Shown here: one piece after another, positions 1 through 9,560 of the stretch | Position numbering within the stretch: the first letter of the stretch is position 1 | Layout of the letters: every line of letters starts with the position of its first letter | DNA from: Sphingomonas phyllosphaerae | Lineage (GTDB): Bacteria > Pseudomonadota > Alphaproteobacteria > Sphingomonadales > Sphingomonadaceae | Direction: 5' to 3' | DNA length: 64,000 bases | NCBI RefSeq assembly: GCF_029623345.1 | Contig: NZ_JAPYKH010000001.1 | Span: 62,001-126,000 of the forward strand | Program-made: the position numbers and the translations under genes | Notes under the pieces: generated by a model | What the model saw: only the letters and a program-made list of their open reading frames with translations | What the model was told of the DNA's origin: nothing | Database searches by the model: none

Positions 1-1302
1 GGGCGTGTTCTTGGGCAGCCCGGCGAGCGCGTAGCGCGCGCGGTCGGCGGCGGTGCGCTCGTCACCCAACATGCTGGCGCGCTCGGCACTGGCGAGCGCG
101 GCGCGGGGCTCGTCGCCGGTCAGCTCGTAGACGGTGCCGAGCTGGAACCAGGCGAAGGGGTTCTCGTCGTCTCGCCCCACCGCTGTCTTGAGGATGCGCT
201 TGGCCTCATCGTAGTTCTTCGGGTCCTCGGTCGCGATCAGCGCGTGGCCGTAGGTGGTCGCGATCAGCGGGTCCGAGCGCGAGCCCTCGGTGGCGCGGCG
301 CAGCGGCGCGATCGCCAGCTTGGGCTTGCCCGCCTCGAGCAGGATCTGCCCCATGATCTCCTGGAAGTACGGGTCGTTGGGCTCCTTGGCGACGAGCGCC
401 TCGGCCTCGGCGTCGGCTTTGTCGGGGTAACCGGCGCGGTGATAGGCGTAGGCGCGCGCGTAATGCGCATAGACCGTCTGGTCGCTGTCGGGATATTTCT
501 GAAGCGCCTGCGCGGGCGGCAGCAGATAACCGTCGAGCTTCGCACGGATGCGCTTGAAGCGCTCCTCCAACGCCGGATCGAGCGGCTTCTTCCAGGCCGG
601 CGAGCCCTGCAGGTCGGCGGTCATCGTCTGGATGCGCGTGCCCGACAGCGGGTGCGACTGCATGAACGGATCGATGTTCTTGGTGCCGTAGCGGAATTCC
701 TGCTGCTGGAGCTTCTTGAAGAATTCCAGCATGCCGCGCCCGGTGATCCCGGCAGTGTTGAGATAGCGCACCGCCGAGGCATCCGCGGTCGATTCCTGTA
801 CGCGGCTGAAGGCGAGATACTTGCCCATCGCCGCCTGCTGCCCGGCGGAGAGAATGCCCGCGCCCGCTTCGCCCCCGCCTGCCGCCATCGCGGCGAGGCC
901 GAGCACCATCGATAGCAGGTAGATCCCCATCGCGGGGCGCTGGCCCTCGCTGCTGGTGATGACATGGCCATCGGCGATATGGCCGAGCTCGTGCGCGATC
1001 ACGCCTTGTACCTGGTTGGCGGTGTCGGCGGCCTGGATCAACCCTGAATGGACGTAGACCGTCTGACCGCCGACGACGAAGGCGTTGATCGAATCGTCGT
1101 TGATCAGCGCGATCTGCACGTCGCGCGGGCGCAGCCCGGCGGCGGTGACGAGCGGCGCCGACATGTCGCGCAGCAGCGCCTCGGTCTCGGCGTCGCGGAG
1201 GATCGACTGAGCGTGCGCTGGCTGAGCGAGGAGGAGGACCGCCGTCGCCGCGGCGGCGACGAGGCGCTGCCAGCGGGAGGCGGGCGAGGGGCGCGCGTTC
1301 AT
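1..1302 (-). CDS. M48 family zinc metalloprotease with TPR tail (BepA-like), C-terminus outside window
   Basis: The gene reads from an ATG at 1302 down to base 1 without a stop, so about 434 residues are visible and the C-terminus is missing. The N-terminus has a basic stretch, a hydrophobic core and an AHA-Q cleavage site near residue 32, so the protein should be exported. An HELGH zinc motif (HExxH class) follows, then a helical region and TPR-like repeats rich in Ala and Tyr (around 590 down to 1). This layout is that of BepA/YfgC and Oma1-like periplasmic M48 peptidases, which degrade or assist assembly of outer-membrane proteins. The role is inferred from the family. It lies downstream of rne on the same strand but 372 bp away, so it is probably transcribed separately. 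Confidence 0.85.
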   Translation of the reverse strand, partial: MNARPSPASRWQRLVAAAATAVLLLAQPAHAQSILRDAETEALLRDMSAPLVTAAGLRPRDVQIALINDDSINAFVVGGQTVYVHSGLIQAADTANQVQGVIAHELGHIADGHVITSSEGQRPAMGIYLLSMVLGLAAMAAGGGEAGAGILSAGQQAAMGKYLAFSRVQESTADASAVRYLNTAGITGRGMLEFFKKLQQQEFRYGTKNIDPFMQSHPLSGTRIQTMTADLQGSPAWKKPLDPALEERFKRIRAKLDGYLLPPAQALQKYPDSDQTVYAHYARAYAYHRAGYPDKADAEAEALVAKEPNDPYFQEIMGQILLEAGKPKLAIAPLRRATEGSRSDPLIATTYGHALIATEDPKNYDEAKRILKTAVGRDDENPFAWFQLGTVYELTGDEPRAALASAERASMLGDERTAADRARYALAGLPKNTP

Positions 1303-1674
1303 AGGCGTTGTAAGGCGTCCACTTCCCCCGCCAAGCCGGGCTTGCGCCGGTATCCATCGCGCCGCGCGCGCTTCGCTCCCTTGTACCTTCAGGAGAGATG
1401 GATCGCGGCTTAGGGCCGGAATGACGGTCAGTAGGAGAGCCTCGGCCCGGCCCCATTGTGCGCGGACGCGAGCGCCGGCGGGCGGCCCGTGTCGTCCGCG
1501 GCCCTGGATTGCTGCGTTCGCAGGAACACGGCGGCGCCGGTTAGGAGAGATCACGGCGCCGCTCTCCTCACGATCGTCCGGGAGTTTCGGCGCGGCGGGG
1601 GGCATCGACGAGGGCATGCGCCGAGCGTTCTGCCGCGGTTCCACTGAACCGCGGCTGAAGCCCGGCGCACGACG
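1303..1674. other. Intergenic region between rne and the M48 protease gene
   Basis: These 372 bases hold no convincing gene. Near the rne end is a perfect 10-bp stem-loop (1632-1655). Around 1510-1545 is a partial copy of a dispersed repeat (TGCGTTCGCAGGAACACGG) that resembles the one at 43390-43415. The M48 promoter is presumably here but I cannot assign it. Confidence 0.5.
1632..1655 (-). terminator. Stem-loop downstream of rne
   Basis: GCCGCGGTTC at 1632-1641 and GAACCGCGGC at 1646-1655 form a perfect 10-bp stem with a 4-base loop, 20 bases past the rne stop codon. There is no T-run on the minus strand after it, so it may be a 3' stabilising hairpin or a weak terminator. Confidence 0.5.
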
Positions 1675-4383
1675 TCAGGCGCCGAAGGTACGCTGCCACC
1701 AGCCGCGGCGTGGCGTCGCCTCGCCGTCGGCGGGCGCGGCTTCCGCCTCGGCGTCGGCCTCTGCGGTCGCCCCCGGCTCCGGCTCGGCCGCGGCCGGCGC
1801 CTCGGCGACCGGCGCGACATCGGCCTTCTTACGGCGCGTGCGCTTCGGCTTGGCCGGTGCCTCGACCTCGAGCTCGACCGCCTCCGGCTCGTCCCGCTCG
1901 GGGGCCGGCAGGCCGTCATTGACCGGGCCGGCGTCGGCCGCCTCGGCGATCGGCTCGACCGCCTTCTTGCGGCGCGTGCGCTTGGGCTTGGCAGGTGCCT
2001 CATCCGCGGCCGGTGCGGGAGCTGGCGTCTCCGCCTCGGGCTCCTCGGCCTCGACCTCGGGTTCGGTCACCGCCGCGGTCGCGGCGCGCGCGCGCGGGCG
2101 ACGGCGGGTCTTGGGGACCGGCGCGGGCTCGGGCTCGGGAGCGGCGACGGCGTCGGGCTCCGCCTCGGCCTCAGGCTCCTCCGCCGGCTCGGCTGGCGCC
2201 TCGGTCGACGCGGTGGCCTCCTCGACCCGGTCGCCGTCGCGGCGGCGGTTGCGACGGCCGCGGCGACGGCGGCGACCGCCCTCGCGCTCACCCGCCTCGG
2301 CCGGCGCTTCGGCATCGGCCTTTACGGCCTCCTCGTCCACGACCGGATCAGCGGCGTCGACGAGCTCCTCCTCGTCCTCGCCCTCGGCATCGACGGCCTC
2401 GACGTCACCCTCGCTCTCGCCCTCCGGGCGGGTGCGACCGCGACGGCCACGGCGGCGCCGGCGGCGGCGGTTGCCGCGCCCGCCTTCATCGTCGCCCTGG
2501 TCGGCGCGCGCGCGCGGCTCGGCGGCGGTCTCCTCGACCTCCTCGTCCTCGAACTCCTCCTCGACCTCGTCCTCGATTAGGTCGTCCTCGACCTCGACGA
2601 TCGGGCGGTCGAACTTGGGCGCGTGCGCAGGCGGCGGGCCATTGGCTTCGACCGACATGCGCGCGCCTTCCTGCTCCTCGTCGGGAATGATCTCGACCTG
2701 GACGCCGTAGCGATCCTCGATTTCCGCAATGTCGCCGCGCTTGCGGTTGAGCACGTAGAAGGCCGCTTCCTGGCTGCACCGCAGCGTCAGCAGCGAGCCG
2801 CGCCCACGCGCCGCCTCGTCCTCGATCAGCCGCAGCGCCGAGATGCCCGACGACGAGGCGGTACGAACGAAGCCGGTGCCTTCGCAATGCGGACAGGGGC
2901 GGGTGGACGCCTCGAGCACGCCGGTGCGCAACCGCTGGCGGCTCATCTCCATCAGCCCGAAGCTGGAGATGCGGCCGACCTGGATGCGCGCGCGATCGTT
3001 CTTGAGCGCCTCCTTCATCGCCTTCTCGACTTTCCGGACATTGGAGCCGTTGTCCATGTCGATGAAGTCGATGACGACGAGGCCCGCCATGTCGCGCAGC
3101 CGCAGCTGGCGCGCGATCTCATGCGCCGCCTCGAGGTTGGTCGCGGTGGCGGTCTGCTCGATATTGTGCTCGCGCGTCGAGCGGCCCGAGTTGATGTCGA
3201 TCGAGACCAAGGCTTCGGTCGGGTTGATGACGAGGTAGCCGCCCGACTTCAGCTGCACCACCGGGTGGTACATCGCGGCGAGCTGCTCCTCCACGCCGGC
3301 GCGCTGGAAGAGCGGCACCGGGTCGCTGTAATGCTTCACCTTCTTGGCGTGGCTCGGCATCAGGAGCCGCATGAACTCCTTGGCCTGACGATAGCCGTCG
3401 CTGCCCTCGACGATGACCTCGTCGATGTCCTTGTTGTAGATGTCGCGGATCGCGCGCTTCATCAGGTCGCTGTCGCCATAGATCAGCGCGGGCGCGCTGC
3501 TCGACAACGTCTTCTCGCGGATCTCGTCCCACAGTCGCGCGAGATAGTCGAAGTCGCGCTTGATCTCGGTCTTGGTGCGCTGCAGCCCGGCGGTGCGGAC
3601 GATGCAGCCCATCGAGGACGGCAGCGCGAGCTCGGCCATGATCGACTTGAGCCGCTTGCGATCGCCCGCGTTGGAGATCTTGCGGCTGATCCCGCCGCCG
3701 TGCGACGTGTTCGGCATCAGCACGCAATAGCGCCCGGCGAGGCTGAGATAGCTGGTCAGCGCGGCGCCTTTGTTGCCGCGCTCCTCCTTGACGACCTGCA
3801 CCAGCAGCACCTGGCGGCGGCGGATCACGTCCTGGATCTTGTAGCGACGGCGCAGCGACATGCGGCGCTGGCGCAGCGCCTCGACCTGGTCGTCGTTGGC
3901 GCCGGCGCGGCCGCGACGACGACGCGGCTGGCGCGGCTCGGCGCCGTCCTCGACCTCGCCGGTCTCCTCCGCCGCGTCGTCCTCGTCCGCCTCGTCATGG
4001 TCGTGCTCGTCGGCGTCGAGCTCATCCTCGTCGCCATCGAACTCGGCGTCCTCGAACGCGTCCTGCTCGGCGCGCAGCGCGGCCTCCTCGGCCGCGTGTT
4101 CAGCCTCCTCGCGCAGCAGCGCGTCGCGATCCTCCTTCGGGATCTGATAGTAATCCGGGTGGATCTCGCTGAAGGCGAGGAAGCCGTGGCGATTGCCGCC
4201 GTAATCGACGAACGCCGCCTGGAGCGACGGCTCGACGCGCGTCACCTTGGCAAGATAGATGTTCCCCTTGAGCTGCTTGCGCTCGGCGCTCTCGAAATCG
4301 AACTCTTCGATCCGGTTACCCTTGACGACGGCGACCCGGGTTTCCTCCCGGTGGCGTGCGTCGATCAGCATACGCATGGTCAT
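1675..4383 (-). CDS. rne: Ribonuclease E/G family endoribonuclease (RNase E)
   Basis: A 902-residue endoribonuclease that would start mRNA decay and rRNA/tRNA maturation and scaffold a degradosome. The N-terminus begins MTMRMLIDARHREE, typical of the family. The S1 domain (about residues 35-210) is interrupted by a very acidic then Arg-rich insert (about 85-165). The DNase I-like catalytic region contains VSIDINSG and VIDFIDMD with the metal-binding aspartates, and CPHC (Zn-link) follows near residue 500. The C-terminal 340 residues are low complexity with alternating acidic and Arg-rich blocks and two copies of AKPKRTRRKKA, ending GWWQRTFGA. This tail is expected to be disordered and to bind RNA or partners. 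A GGAGA ribosome site lies 7 bases before the start, and a strong hairpin lies just upstream of that. Confidence 0.96.
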   Translation of the reverse strand: MTMRMLIDARHREETRVAVVKGNRIEEFDFESAERKQLKGNIYLAKVTRVEPSLQAAFVDYGGNRHGFLAFSEIHPDYYQIPKEDRDALLREEAEHAAEEAALRAEQDAFEDAEFDGDEDELDADEHDHDEADEDDAAEETGEVEDGAEPRQPRRRRGRAGANDDQVEALRQRRMSLRRRYKIQDVIRRRQVLLVQVVKEERGNKGAALTSYLSLAGRYCVLMPNTSHGGGISRKISNAGDRKRLKSIMAELALPSSMGCIVRTAGLQRTKTEIKRDFDYLARLWDEIREKTLSSSAPALIYGDSDLMKRAIRDIYNKDIDEVIVEGSDGYRQAKEFMRLLMPSHAKKVKHYSDPVPLFQRAGVEEQLAAMYHPVVQLKSGGYLVINPTEALVSIDINSGRSTREHNIEQTATATNLEAAHEIARQLRLRDMAGLVVIDFIDMDNGSNVRKVEKAMKEALKNDRARIQVGRISSFGLMEMSRQRLRTGVLEASTRPCPHCEGTGFVRTASSSGISALRLIEDEAARGRGSLLTLRCSQEAAFYVLNRKRGDIAEIEDRYGVQVEIIPDEEQEGARMSVEANGPPPAHAPKFDRPIVEVEDDLIEDEVEEEFEDEEVEETAAEPRARADQGDDEGGRGNRRRRRRRGRRGRTRPEGESEGDVEAVDAEGEDEEELVDAADPVVDEEAVKADAEAPAEAGEREGGRRRRRGRRNRRRDGDRVEEATASTEAPAEPAEEPEAEAEPDAVAAPEPEPAPVPKTRRRPRARAATAAVTEPEVEAEEPEAETPAPAPAADEAPAKPKRTRRKKAVEPIAEAADAGPVNDGLPAPERDEPEAVELEVEAPAKPKRTRRKKADVAPVAEAPAAAEPEPGATAEADAEAEAAPADGEATPRRGWWQRTFGA

Positions 4384-4806
4384 TGAACGGTCTCCACGCG
4401 CCGCCTCGCCCGTGCAGGGCGGCGGCGCGACGATAGGGCGCTGCCGGCCGCCCGAGAGGGCCGGCCGCGCGGATGGTGATGGGTGCTGCTGTCGCGTGCC
4501 GCGCCGCCCCGCGCGAGATGCTGGCGGGGCGACCCGCGACCGCGCGTCCGCCGGCAGAGGCCGGGCGGGGCAGCGGTCGGGCGGGGTGCGGCATTGCGAG
4601 CGTCAACCTGATGACCCGGGGCCGGCGTCGCGCCGGGCGGGCAGTGGTGCCGGAGCTGCGTCGCGCGTGGATCGCGCAACATTCCGGTCATGATCTCGGT
4701 AGCATCGCCGAACCGCCGCATCAACCGGCACGATTCACGTTGCTATTTCCTCACGCCGCGCAGTCCGTTAACCACGGAGTGAGGTTCGGGGCGATAGGGA
4801 CCGGGG
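4384..4806. other. Divergent intergenic region between rne and the amidase gene
   Basis: These 423 bases separate two divergent genes and contain no convincing ORF. They hold the rne leader, with a strong hairpin at 4398-4428 and a 7-bp GC stem at 4443-4465. The amidase promoter is probably in the more AT-rich stretch at 4735-4785, where TTGCTA and GTTAAC could serve as weak boxes. The promoter placement is inference. Confidence 0.45.
4398..4428 (-). promoter_or_regulatory. Hairpin in the rne 5' leader
   Basis: GCGCCGCC (4398-4405) pairs with GGCGGCGC (4421-4428). Inside, GCCC (4408-4411) pairs with GGGC (4417-4420) across a 5-base loop. The stem sits directly upstream of the rne ribosome-binding site (15 bases before the start codon). 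In enterobacteria RNase E autoregulates through leader hairpins. Whether this one does the same is inference. Confidence 0.5.
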
Positions 4807-5751
4807 ATGATACCGCGAACGTACCGCAGGGGAAGACTGGCAACGCGCGTCGGCGCGACGCTGGCGCTCGCCGCTGTGGCGATGCTCGCGCCGGTCGCCG
4901 CCGCGTCGCCGCGCGACGCCGACACGGACGCGCCGTCGCTCGACTTCCTACCGTGGAAGTCGCGCGCCGATCGCGACGCGCACCGTGACGGCTACAAGGT
5001 CACGGTGCCGGTCCCGCCGCCCGCGCGCGGCCTGCGCCTGCCCAAGGTGGCCGGTGCCGAGGAGCGTCCGTTAGTGGTGATCGACGCCGGCCACGGCGGC
5101 AACGATCCGGGCGCGATCAACCCGCAGGCGGCGCTGCGCGAGAAGGACGTGACGCTCAAGATCGCCAAGGCGATCCGCGACGCGCTGGTCGAGGGTGGCC
5201 GCGCACGCGTTGCACTGACCCGCGACGACGATCGCTACATCCCGTTGCGCGAGCGCTTCGGGATCGCGCGGCGGCTGCGCGCCGACCTTTTCATCTCGGT
5301 CCACTGCGACAGCGTCGGCGCCGGCCTGCCGACCGGAGCGACCGCCTACACGCTCTCCGACGTCGCCTCCGACCGGGAGGCGGCGCTGCTGGCGGCGCGC
5401 GAGAACAAGTCGGACGTGATCGCGGGCGTTCGGCTGGGGCGCGACGCCGACGTCACCTCGATCCTGATCGATCTCACCCAGCGCGAGACGATGAACGCCT
5501 CGGCGGGCTTCGCGCGGCTGCTCGGGCGCGAGGCCAAGCCGCTGATGCCGGTGAAGACGAACTTCCATCGCACCGCGTCGCTGATGGTGCTCAAAGCACC
5601 CGACATGCCATCGGTGCTGTTCGAGACGGGCTATATCTCGACCCCGGCCGACGCCGCCTTTTTGGGCAGCAAGGAAGGGCGCGAGAAGATCGCCGAGACG
5701 GTGCGCCGCGCGGTCGAGGTATATTTCGCGCGTCGCCTGGCGGTGCGCTGA
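4807..5751 (+). CDS. N-acetylmuramoyl-L-alanine amidase (Amidase_3, AmiC-like)
   Basis: A 314-residue exported amidase that would cut the bond between N-acetylmuramic acid and the stem peptide during cell separation. A basic N-region and hydrophobic core ending near AAASP (about residue 37) form a signal peptide. The Amidase_3 domain starts near residue 92 with VVIDAGHGGNDPGA (first zinc His), then REKDVTL (zinc Glu), SVHCDS (second zinc His) and LFETGYIS (catalytic Glu). There is no clear AMIN domain, so it is the short form. It lies 57 bp before the PBP1a gene on the same strand, so the two cell-wall enzymes are probably co-transcribed. Confidence 0.93.
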   Translation: MIPRTYRRGRLATRVGATLALAAVAMLAPVAAASPRDADTDAPSLDFLPWKSRADRDAHRDGYKVTVPVPPPARGLRLPKVAGAEERPLVVIDAGHGGNDPGAINPQAALREKDVTLKIAKAIRDALVEGGRARVALTRDDDRYIPLRERFGIARRLRADLFISVHCDSVGAGLPTGATAYTLSDVASDREAALLAARENKSDVIAGVRLGRDADVTSILIDLTQRETMNASAGFARLLGREAKPLMPVKTNFHRTASLMVLKAPDMPSVLFETGYISTPADAAFLGSKEGREKIAETVRRAVEVYFARRLAVR

Positions 5752-5808
5752 CCCCGACTGACGCGCGCGGCTTCCCCCGCGCCGCGAACCTGCTAAACGC
5801 CGTGCGCG

Positions 5809-8310
5809 ATGGCTTCCGATCCCCTCGATGTACGCGAAGAGGCGGCCCCGCGTGGCGGCCGTTGGCGCGGGCTGTGGCAGCGCCGGCTGGTGCGCTGGGC
5901 GACCTATCTTCTCGCGCTGCTGGCCGTCGCCTTCGGCGTCTTCTGGCTGGTGTTCGCGCGTGACCTGCCCTCGGTCGAGAAGCTCAAGGCCTATGAGCCG
6001 CCGCTGCCGACCAACGTGCGCGGTGCCGACGGCGCGCCGGTCTATTCCTACGCGCGCGAGCGCCGCGTCGAGCTGGCCTATAACGAATATCCGCCGCTGC
6101 TGGTGAAGGCGTTTCTTGCCGCCGAGGACCGCACCTTCTTCGAGCATCACGGCGTTGACTTTCCGGGTCTGGCCGGCGCGGTGTTCGACTATGCGCGCAA
6201 GTTCGGCAGCGGGCAGCGCGCCAAGGGCGGCTCCACCATCACCCAGCAAGTCGCGAAGAACCTGCTGATCGGCAACGCTTACTCGCCCACGCGCAAGATC
6301 CGAGAGGCGCTGCTGGCGTATAAGATCGAGGAGACGCTGACCAAGCAGCAGATCATCGAGCTGTACCTCAACCAGATCTTCCTCGGCCGCAACGCCTACG
6401 GCGTCGAGGCGGCGGCGCACGCCTATTTCGACAAGGAACTCGGCGAGCTGACGCTGGGGCAGATGGCTTATCTCGCGATCCTGCCCAAGGGCCCTTCCAA
6501 CTACGATCCGTTGCGCGACACCGAGCGCGCGCTGACGCGGCGAAATTACGTGCTGCGCGAGATGGTGCGCAACGGCTTCGTCACGCAGGAGCAGGCGCGC
6601 GTCGCCGCGGCCGAGCCGATCGGCGCGATCACGCGGCGTACGCCCAAGTTCGAGCGCGTCGGCGGCTATTTTGTCGAGGAGGTACGGCGCGAGCTGATCG
6701 ACAAGTTCGGCGAGAGCGCGCAGGACGGCCCGCACAGCGTCTACGCCGGCGGCCTATGGGTGCGCACCTCGCTCGACAAGCGTATCCAGGGCTTCGCCGC
6801 CGAGGCGCTGCGCAACGGCTTGCTGCGCTTTGACAGCGGGCGCGGCTGGTCGGGGCCGCTGCGCCACGTCGATGTCGACGGCGACAAATGGTACGGCGCG
6901 CTGCTCAACACCAATATTTCGCTCGACTATAGCGACTGGCGCGCGGCGATCGCGATCGCGCGCGACGGTGACGCGTGGCGGATCGGCTTCGCCGACGGCA
7001 CCACCGGCGAGCTGCCGCGCGACGCCGCGCAGATGCCGGTGCGCAACGTCGGCGGCGCGGCGTTCACCGCGATCGAGCCCGGCGACATCATCGCGGTGGC
7101 GCCGGCGGGGCGCCGGTTCGCGCTGCGCTCGGTGCCGAAGATCTCGGGCGGCTTCGTCGTTCAGGAGCCGATGACGGGGCGGATCCTGGCGATGCAGGGC
7201 GGTTTCGACGCCAGCGTCCAATCATTCAATCGCGCCACCCAAGCGATGCGCCAGCCCGGCTCGACGATCAAACCGATCGTCTATTCCGCCGCGCTGGAGA
7301 ACGGCATGACGCCGGCCTCGATCATCGTCGACGGGCCGTTCTGCGTCTACCAGGGCGCCGCGCTGGGCAACAAATGCTTCCGCAACTTCGGCAATTCGCG
7401 CGGGGCGGGGCCGCACACGATGCGCTGGGGCATCGAGCAGTCGCGCAACCTGATGACGGTGCGCACCGCCGCGCAGACCGGCATGGGCAAGGTCACCAAG
7501 CTGATCAAGGCGATGCAGATCGGCGACTATGCGCCCTATCTCAGTTACGCGCTGGGCGCGGGCGAGACCACCGTCGAGAAGATGGTCAACGCTTATGGCG
7601 TGCTCGCCAACTGGGGGCGCTGGCATGACCCGACGCTGATCGACTTCGTCCAGGACCGTCGCGGCCAGGTGATCTGGCCCGAGAACTGGCGCGCCTGCGA
7701 CGGCTGCAACATGCCCGACTGGAACGGCCGCGCCATGCCGCGCCTGCCGACCCGCGGCCATCAGGTGCTCGACGCGATGAGCGCGTATCAGATGGTGCAC
7801 ATCACCGAGGGCGTGATTCAGCGCGGTACCGCCACCGCGCTGCGCGATCTGGGTCGCCCGATGTTCGGCAAGACCGGCACCAACAATGGCCCCACCGACG
7901 TGTGGTTCATCGGCGGCACGCCACAGATGATCGCCGGCCTGTACCTCGGCTTCGACACGCCGCGCAGCCTCGGCGGCTACGCGCAGGGCGGCACGGTCGC
8001 GGTGCCGGTGTTCAAGGAATGGGCGCAGAAGGCCTATGAGGGTCTGCCCGTGCTGCCGTTCCGCGCGCCCGCTGGCATGCGCATGGTGCGGATCGACCGC
8101 GCCTCGGGCCGGCCGGTGTACGGCACCTTCCCGACCGGTGACGATCCCAAGCCGGCGGTGATCTGGGAGGCGTTCAAGCCGCAGAGCGAGGCGCGCCGCG
8201 CCCGCCGCGCCGGACCGATCGCCGCCCCGAGTGCGGCGCCCAGCGCCGGGACGACCGGCGCGCCCGCGAGCGACAGCGACTTCTTGCAGAGGCAGGGGGG
8301 CATCTACTAA
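5809..8310 (+). CDS. mrcA: Penicillin-binding protein 1A, bifunctional transglycosylase/transpeptidase
   Basis: An 833-residue class A PBP that polymerises and cross-links peptidoglycan. A cytoplasmic Arg-rich N-terminus is followed by one membrane segment (about residues 35-55). The GT51 domain shows AAEDRTFFEHHGVD with the catalytic Glu and KGGSTITQQVAKNLL. An OB-like insert lies in the middle. The transpeptidase domain has S485-T-I-K488, S545-R-N and K688-T-G, so all three active-site motifs are intact. The C-terminus is an Ala/Pro-rich tail. The length is that of E. coli PBP1a. It sits directly after the amidase gene. The symbol follows E. coli; ponA is the other common name. Confidence 0.95.
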   Translation: MASDPLDVREEAAPRGGRWRGLWQRRLVRWATYLLALLAVAFGVFWLVFARDLPSVEKLKAYEPPLPTNVRGADGAPVYSYARERRVELAYNEYPPLLVKAFLAAEDRTFFEHHGVDFPGLAGAVFDYARKFGSGQRAKGGSTITQQVAKNLLIGNAYSPTRKIREALLAYKIEETLTKQQIIELYLNQIFLGRNAYGVEAAAHAYFDKELGELTLGQMAYLAILPKGPSNYDPLRDTERALTRRNYVLREMVRNGFVTQEQARVAAAEPIGAITRRTPKFERVGGYFVEEVRRELIDKFGESAQDGPHSVYAGGLWVRTSLDKRIQGFAAEALRNGLLRFDSGRGWSGPLRHVDVDGDKWYGALLNTNISLDYSDWRAAIAIARDGDAWRIGFADGTTGELPRDAAQMPVRNVGGAAFTAIEPGDIIAVAPAGRRFALRSVPKISGGFVVQEPMTGRILAMQGGFDASVQSFNRATQAMRQPGSTIKPIVYSAALENGMTPASIIVDGPFCVYQGAALGNKCFRNFGNSRGAGPHTMRWGIEQSRNLMTVRTAAQTGMGKVTKLIKAMQIGDYAPYLSYALGAGETTVEKMVNAYGVLANWGRWHDPTLIDFVQDRRGQVIWPENWRACDGCNMPDWNGRAMPRLPTRGHQVLDAMSAYQMVHITEGVIQRGTATALRDLGRPMFGKTGTNNGPTDVWFIGGTPQMIAGLYLGFDTPRSLGGYAQGGTVAVPVFKEWAQKAYEGLPVLPFRAPAGMRMVRIDRASGRPVYGTFPTGDDPKPAVIWEAFKPQSEARRARRAGPIAAPSAAPSAGTTGAPASDSDFLQRQGGIY

Positions 8311-8432
8311 GTCGTCGGGCTGAACATTCTTTCGTCATCCCAGCGTCGGCCGGGATCTCCGGCCACGATGCGATCCCCGTGCCGAGCGAGATTCCGGCGC
8401 CTGCTGGATGATGTGACCGCTGGAGATACCCT

Positions 8433-9560
8433 ATGCGCGCCGAAGCGCAGGCTCATGTCGACACCATCAACGCGGCGCTGGCGCTGCTGCGCCAGTCGCT
8501 CGACTGGGACCGCGCGCTGCGCCGGCTCGACGAGCTCAACGCACGCGTCGAGGACCAGTCGCTCTGGAACAATCCCAAGGAAGCACAGGCCGTGATGCGC
8601 GAGCGCCGCCGCCTCGACGAGGCGATCGGCGCGACCCGCGCGATCGAGCGCGAGCTGGCGGACACGGTCGAGCTGATCGAGATGGCCGATGCCGAGGGCG
8701 ATGCCGAGATGGCGGACGAGGGCACCGACGCGCTCGCCCAGCTCGCCGGGCGTGCCCAGGCCGACAAGGTCAAGGCGCTGCTGGCGGGCGAGGCCGACGC
8801 CAACGACACCTATCTCGAGATCAACGCCGGCGCGGGCGGCACCGAGAGCCAGGACTGGGCCGAAATGCTCCAGCGCATGTACACGCGCTGGGCCGAGCGC
8901 CACGGCTACAAGGTGGAGCTGGTCGACTATCACGCCGGCGAGCAGGCCGGGATCAAGTCGGCGACGCTGCTGGTGAAGGGCGAGAACGCCTACGGCTATG
9001 CCAAGGTGGAATCGGGCGTTCACCGGCTGGTGCGGATCAGTCCGTACGATAGCGCGGCGCGCCGCCACACGAGCTTCTCGAGCGTGTGGGTCTACCCGGT
9101 GATCGACGACAATATCGAGGTCGAGATCAACGAAGGCGATCTGCGCATCGACACCTATCGTGCGTCGGGTGCCGGCGGGCAGCACATCAACACCACCGAC
9201 TCCGCGGTGCGCATCACGCACTTGCCGACGGGGATCGTGGTGCAGTGCCAGAACCAGCGCTCGCAGCACAAGAACAAGGCCGAGGCGTACAACCAGCTGC
9301 GCGCGCGTCTCTATGAGCGCGAGCTTGCCGAGCGCGAGGCGATCAGCAACGCCGAGAACGCCACCAAGACCGACATCGGCTGGGGCCACCAGATCCGCTC
9401 CTATGTGCTCCAGCCATACCAGCTGGTGAAGGACCTGCGCACCGGCGCGACCTCGACCTCGCCGGGTGACGTGCTCGACGGCGACCTCGACACCTTCATG
9501 GCCGCGGCGCTGTCACAGCGTGTGACCGGCGAGAAGGTCGCGGTGGAGGATGTCGACTAA
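8433..9560 (+). CDS. prfB: Peptide chain release factor 2
   Basis: A 375-residue class I release factor that recognises UAA/UGA and triggers peptidyl-tRNA hydrolysis. The GGQ motif is at residues 248-250 in [12 protein letters not shown]. The codon-recognition loop reads [16 protein letters not shown], with SPY in place of the enterobacterial SPF. I recall this as usual in alphaproteobacteria. The reading frame is continuous from [10 protein letters not shown], so there is no programmed frameshift near codon 25 as in E. coli. The next gene begins on the base after the TAA. Confidence 0.96.
   Translation: MRAEAQAHVDTINAALALLRQSLDWDRALRRLDELNARVEDQSLWNNPKEAQAVMRERRRLDEAIGATRAIERELADTVELIEMADAEGDAEMADEGTDALAQLAGRAQADKVKALLAGEADANDTYLEINAGAGGTESQDWAEMLQRMYTRWAERHGYKVELVDYHAGEQAGIKSATLLVKGENAYGYAKVESGVHRLVRISPYDSAARRHTSFSSVWVYPVIDDNIEVEINEGDLRIDTYRASGAGGQHINTTDSAVRITHLPTGIVVQCQNQRSQHKNKAEAYNQLRARLYERELAEREAISNAENATKTDIGWGHQIRSYVLQPYQLVKDLRTGATSTSPGDVLDGDLDTFMAAALSQRVTGEKVAVEDVD

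Noticed and set aside
2623..4386. A 587-codon plus-strand open frame opposite rne
   Set aside because: The composition is a mirror of rne codon use and no ribosome site or family motif is present.
8433..8510. Programmed +1 frameshift in prfB
   Set aside because: The frame is continuous from the ATG through the GGQ motif and no CUU-UGA-type site is seen.
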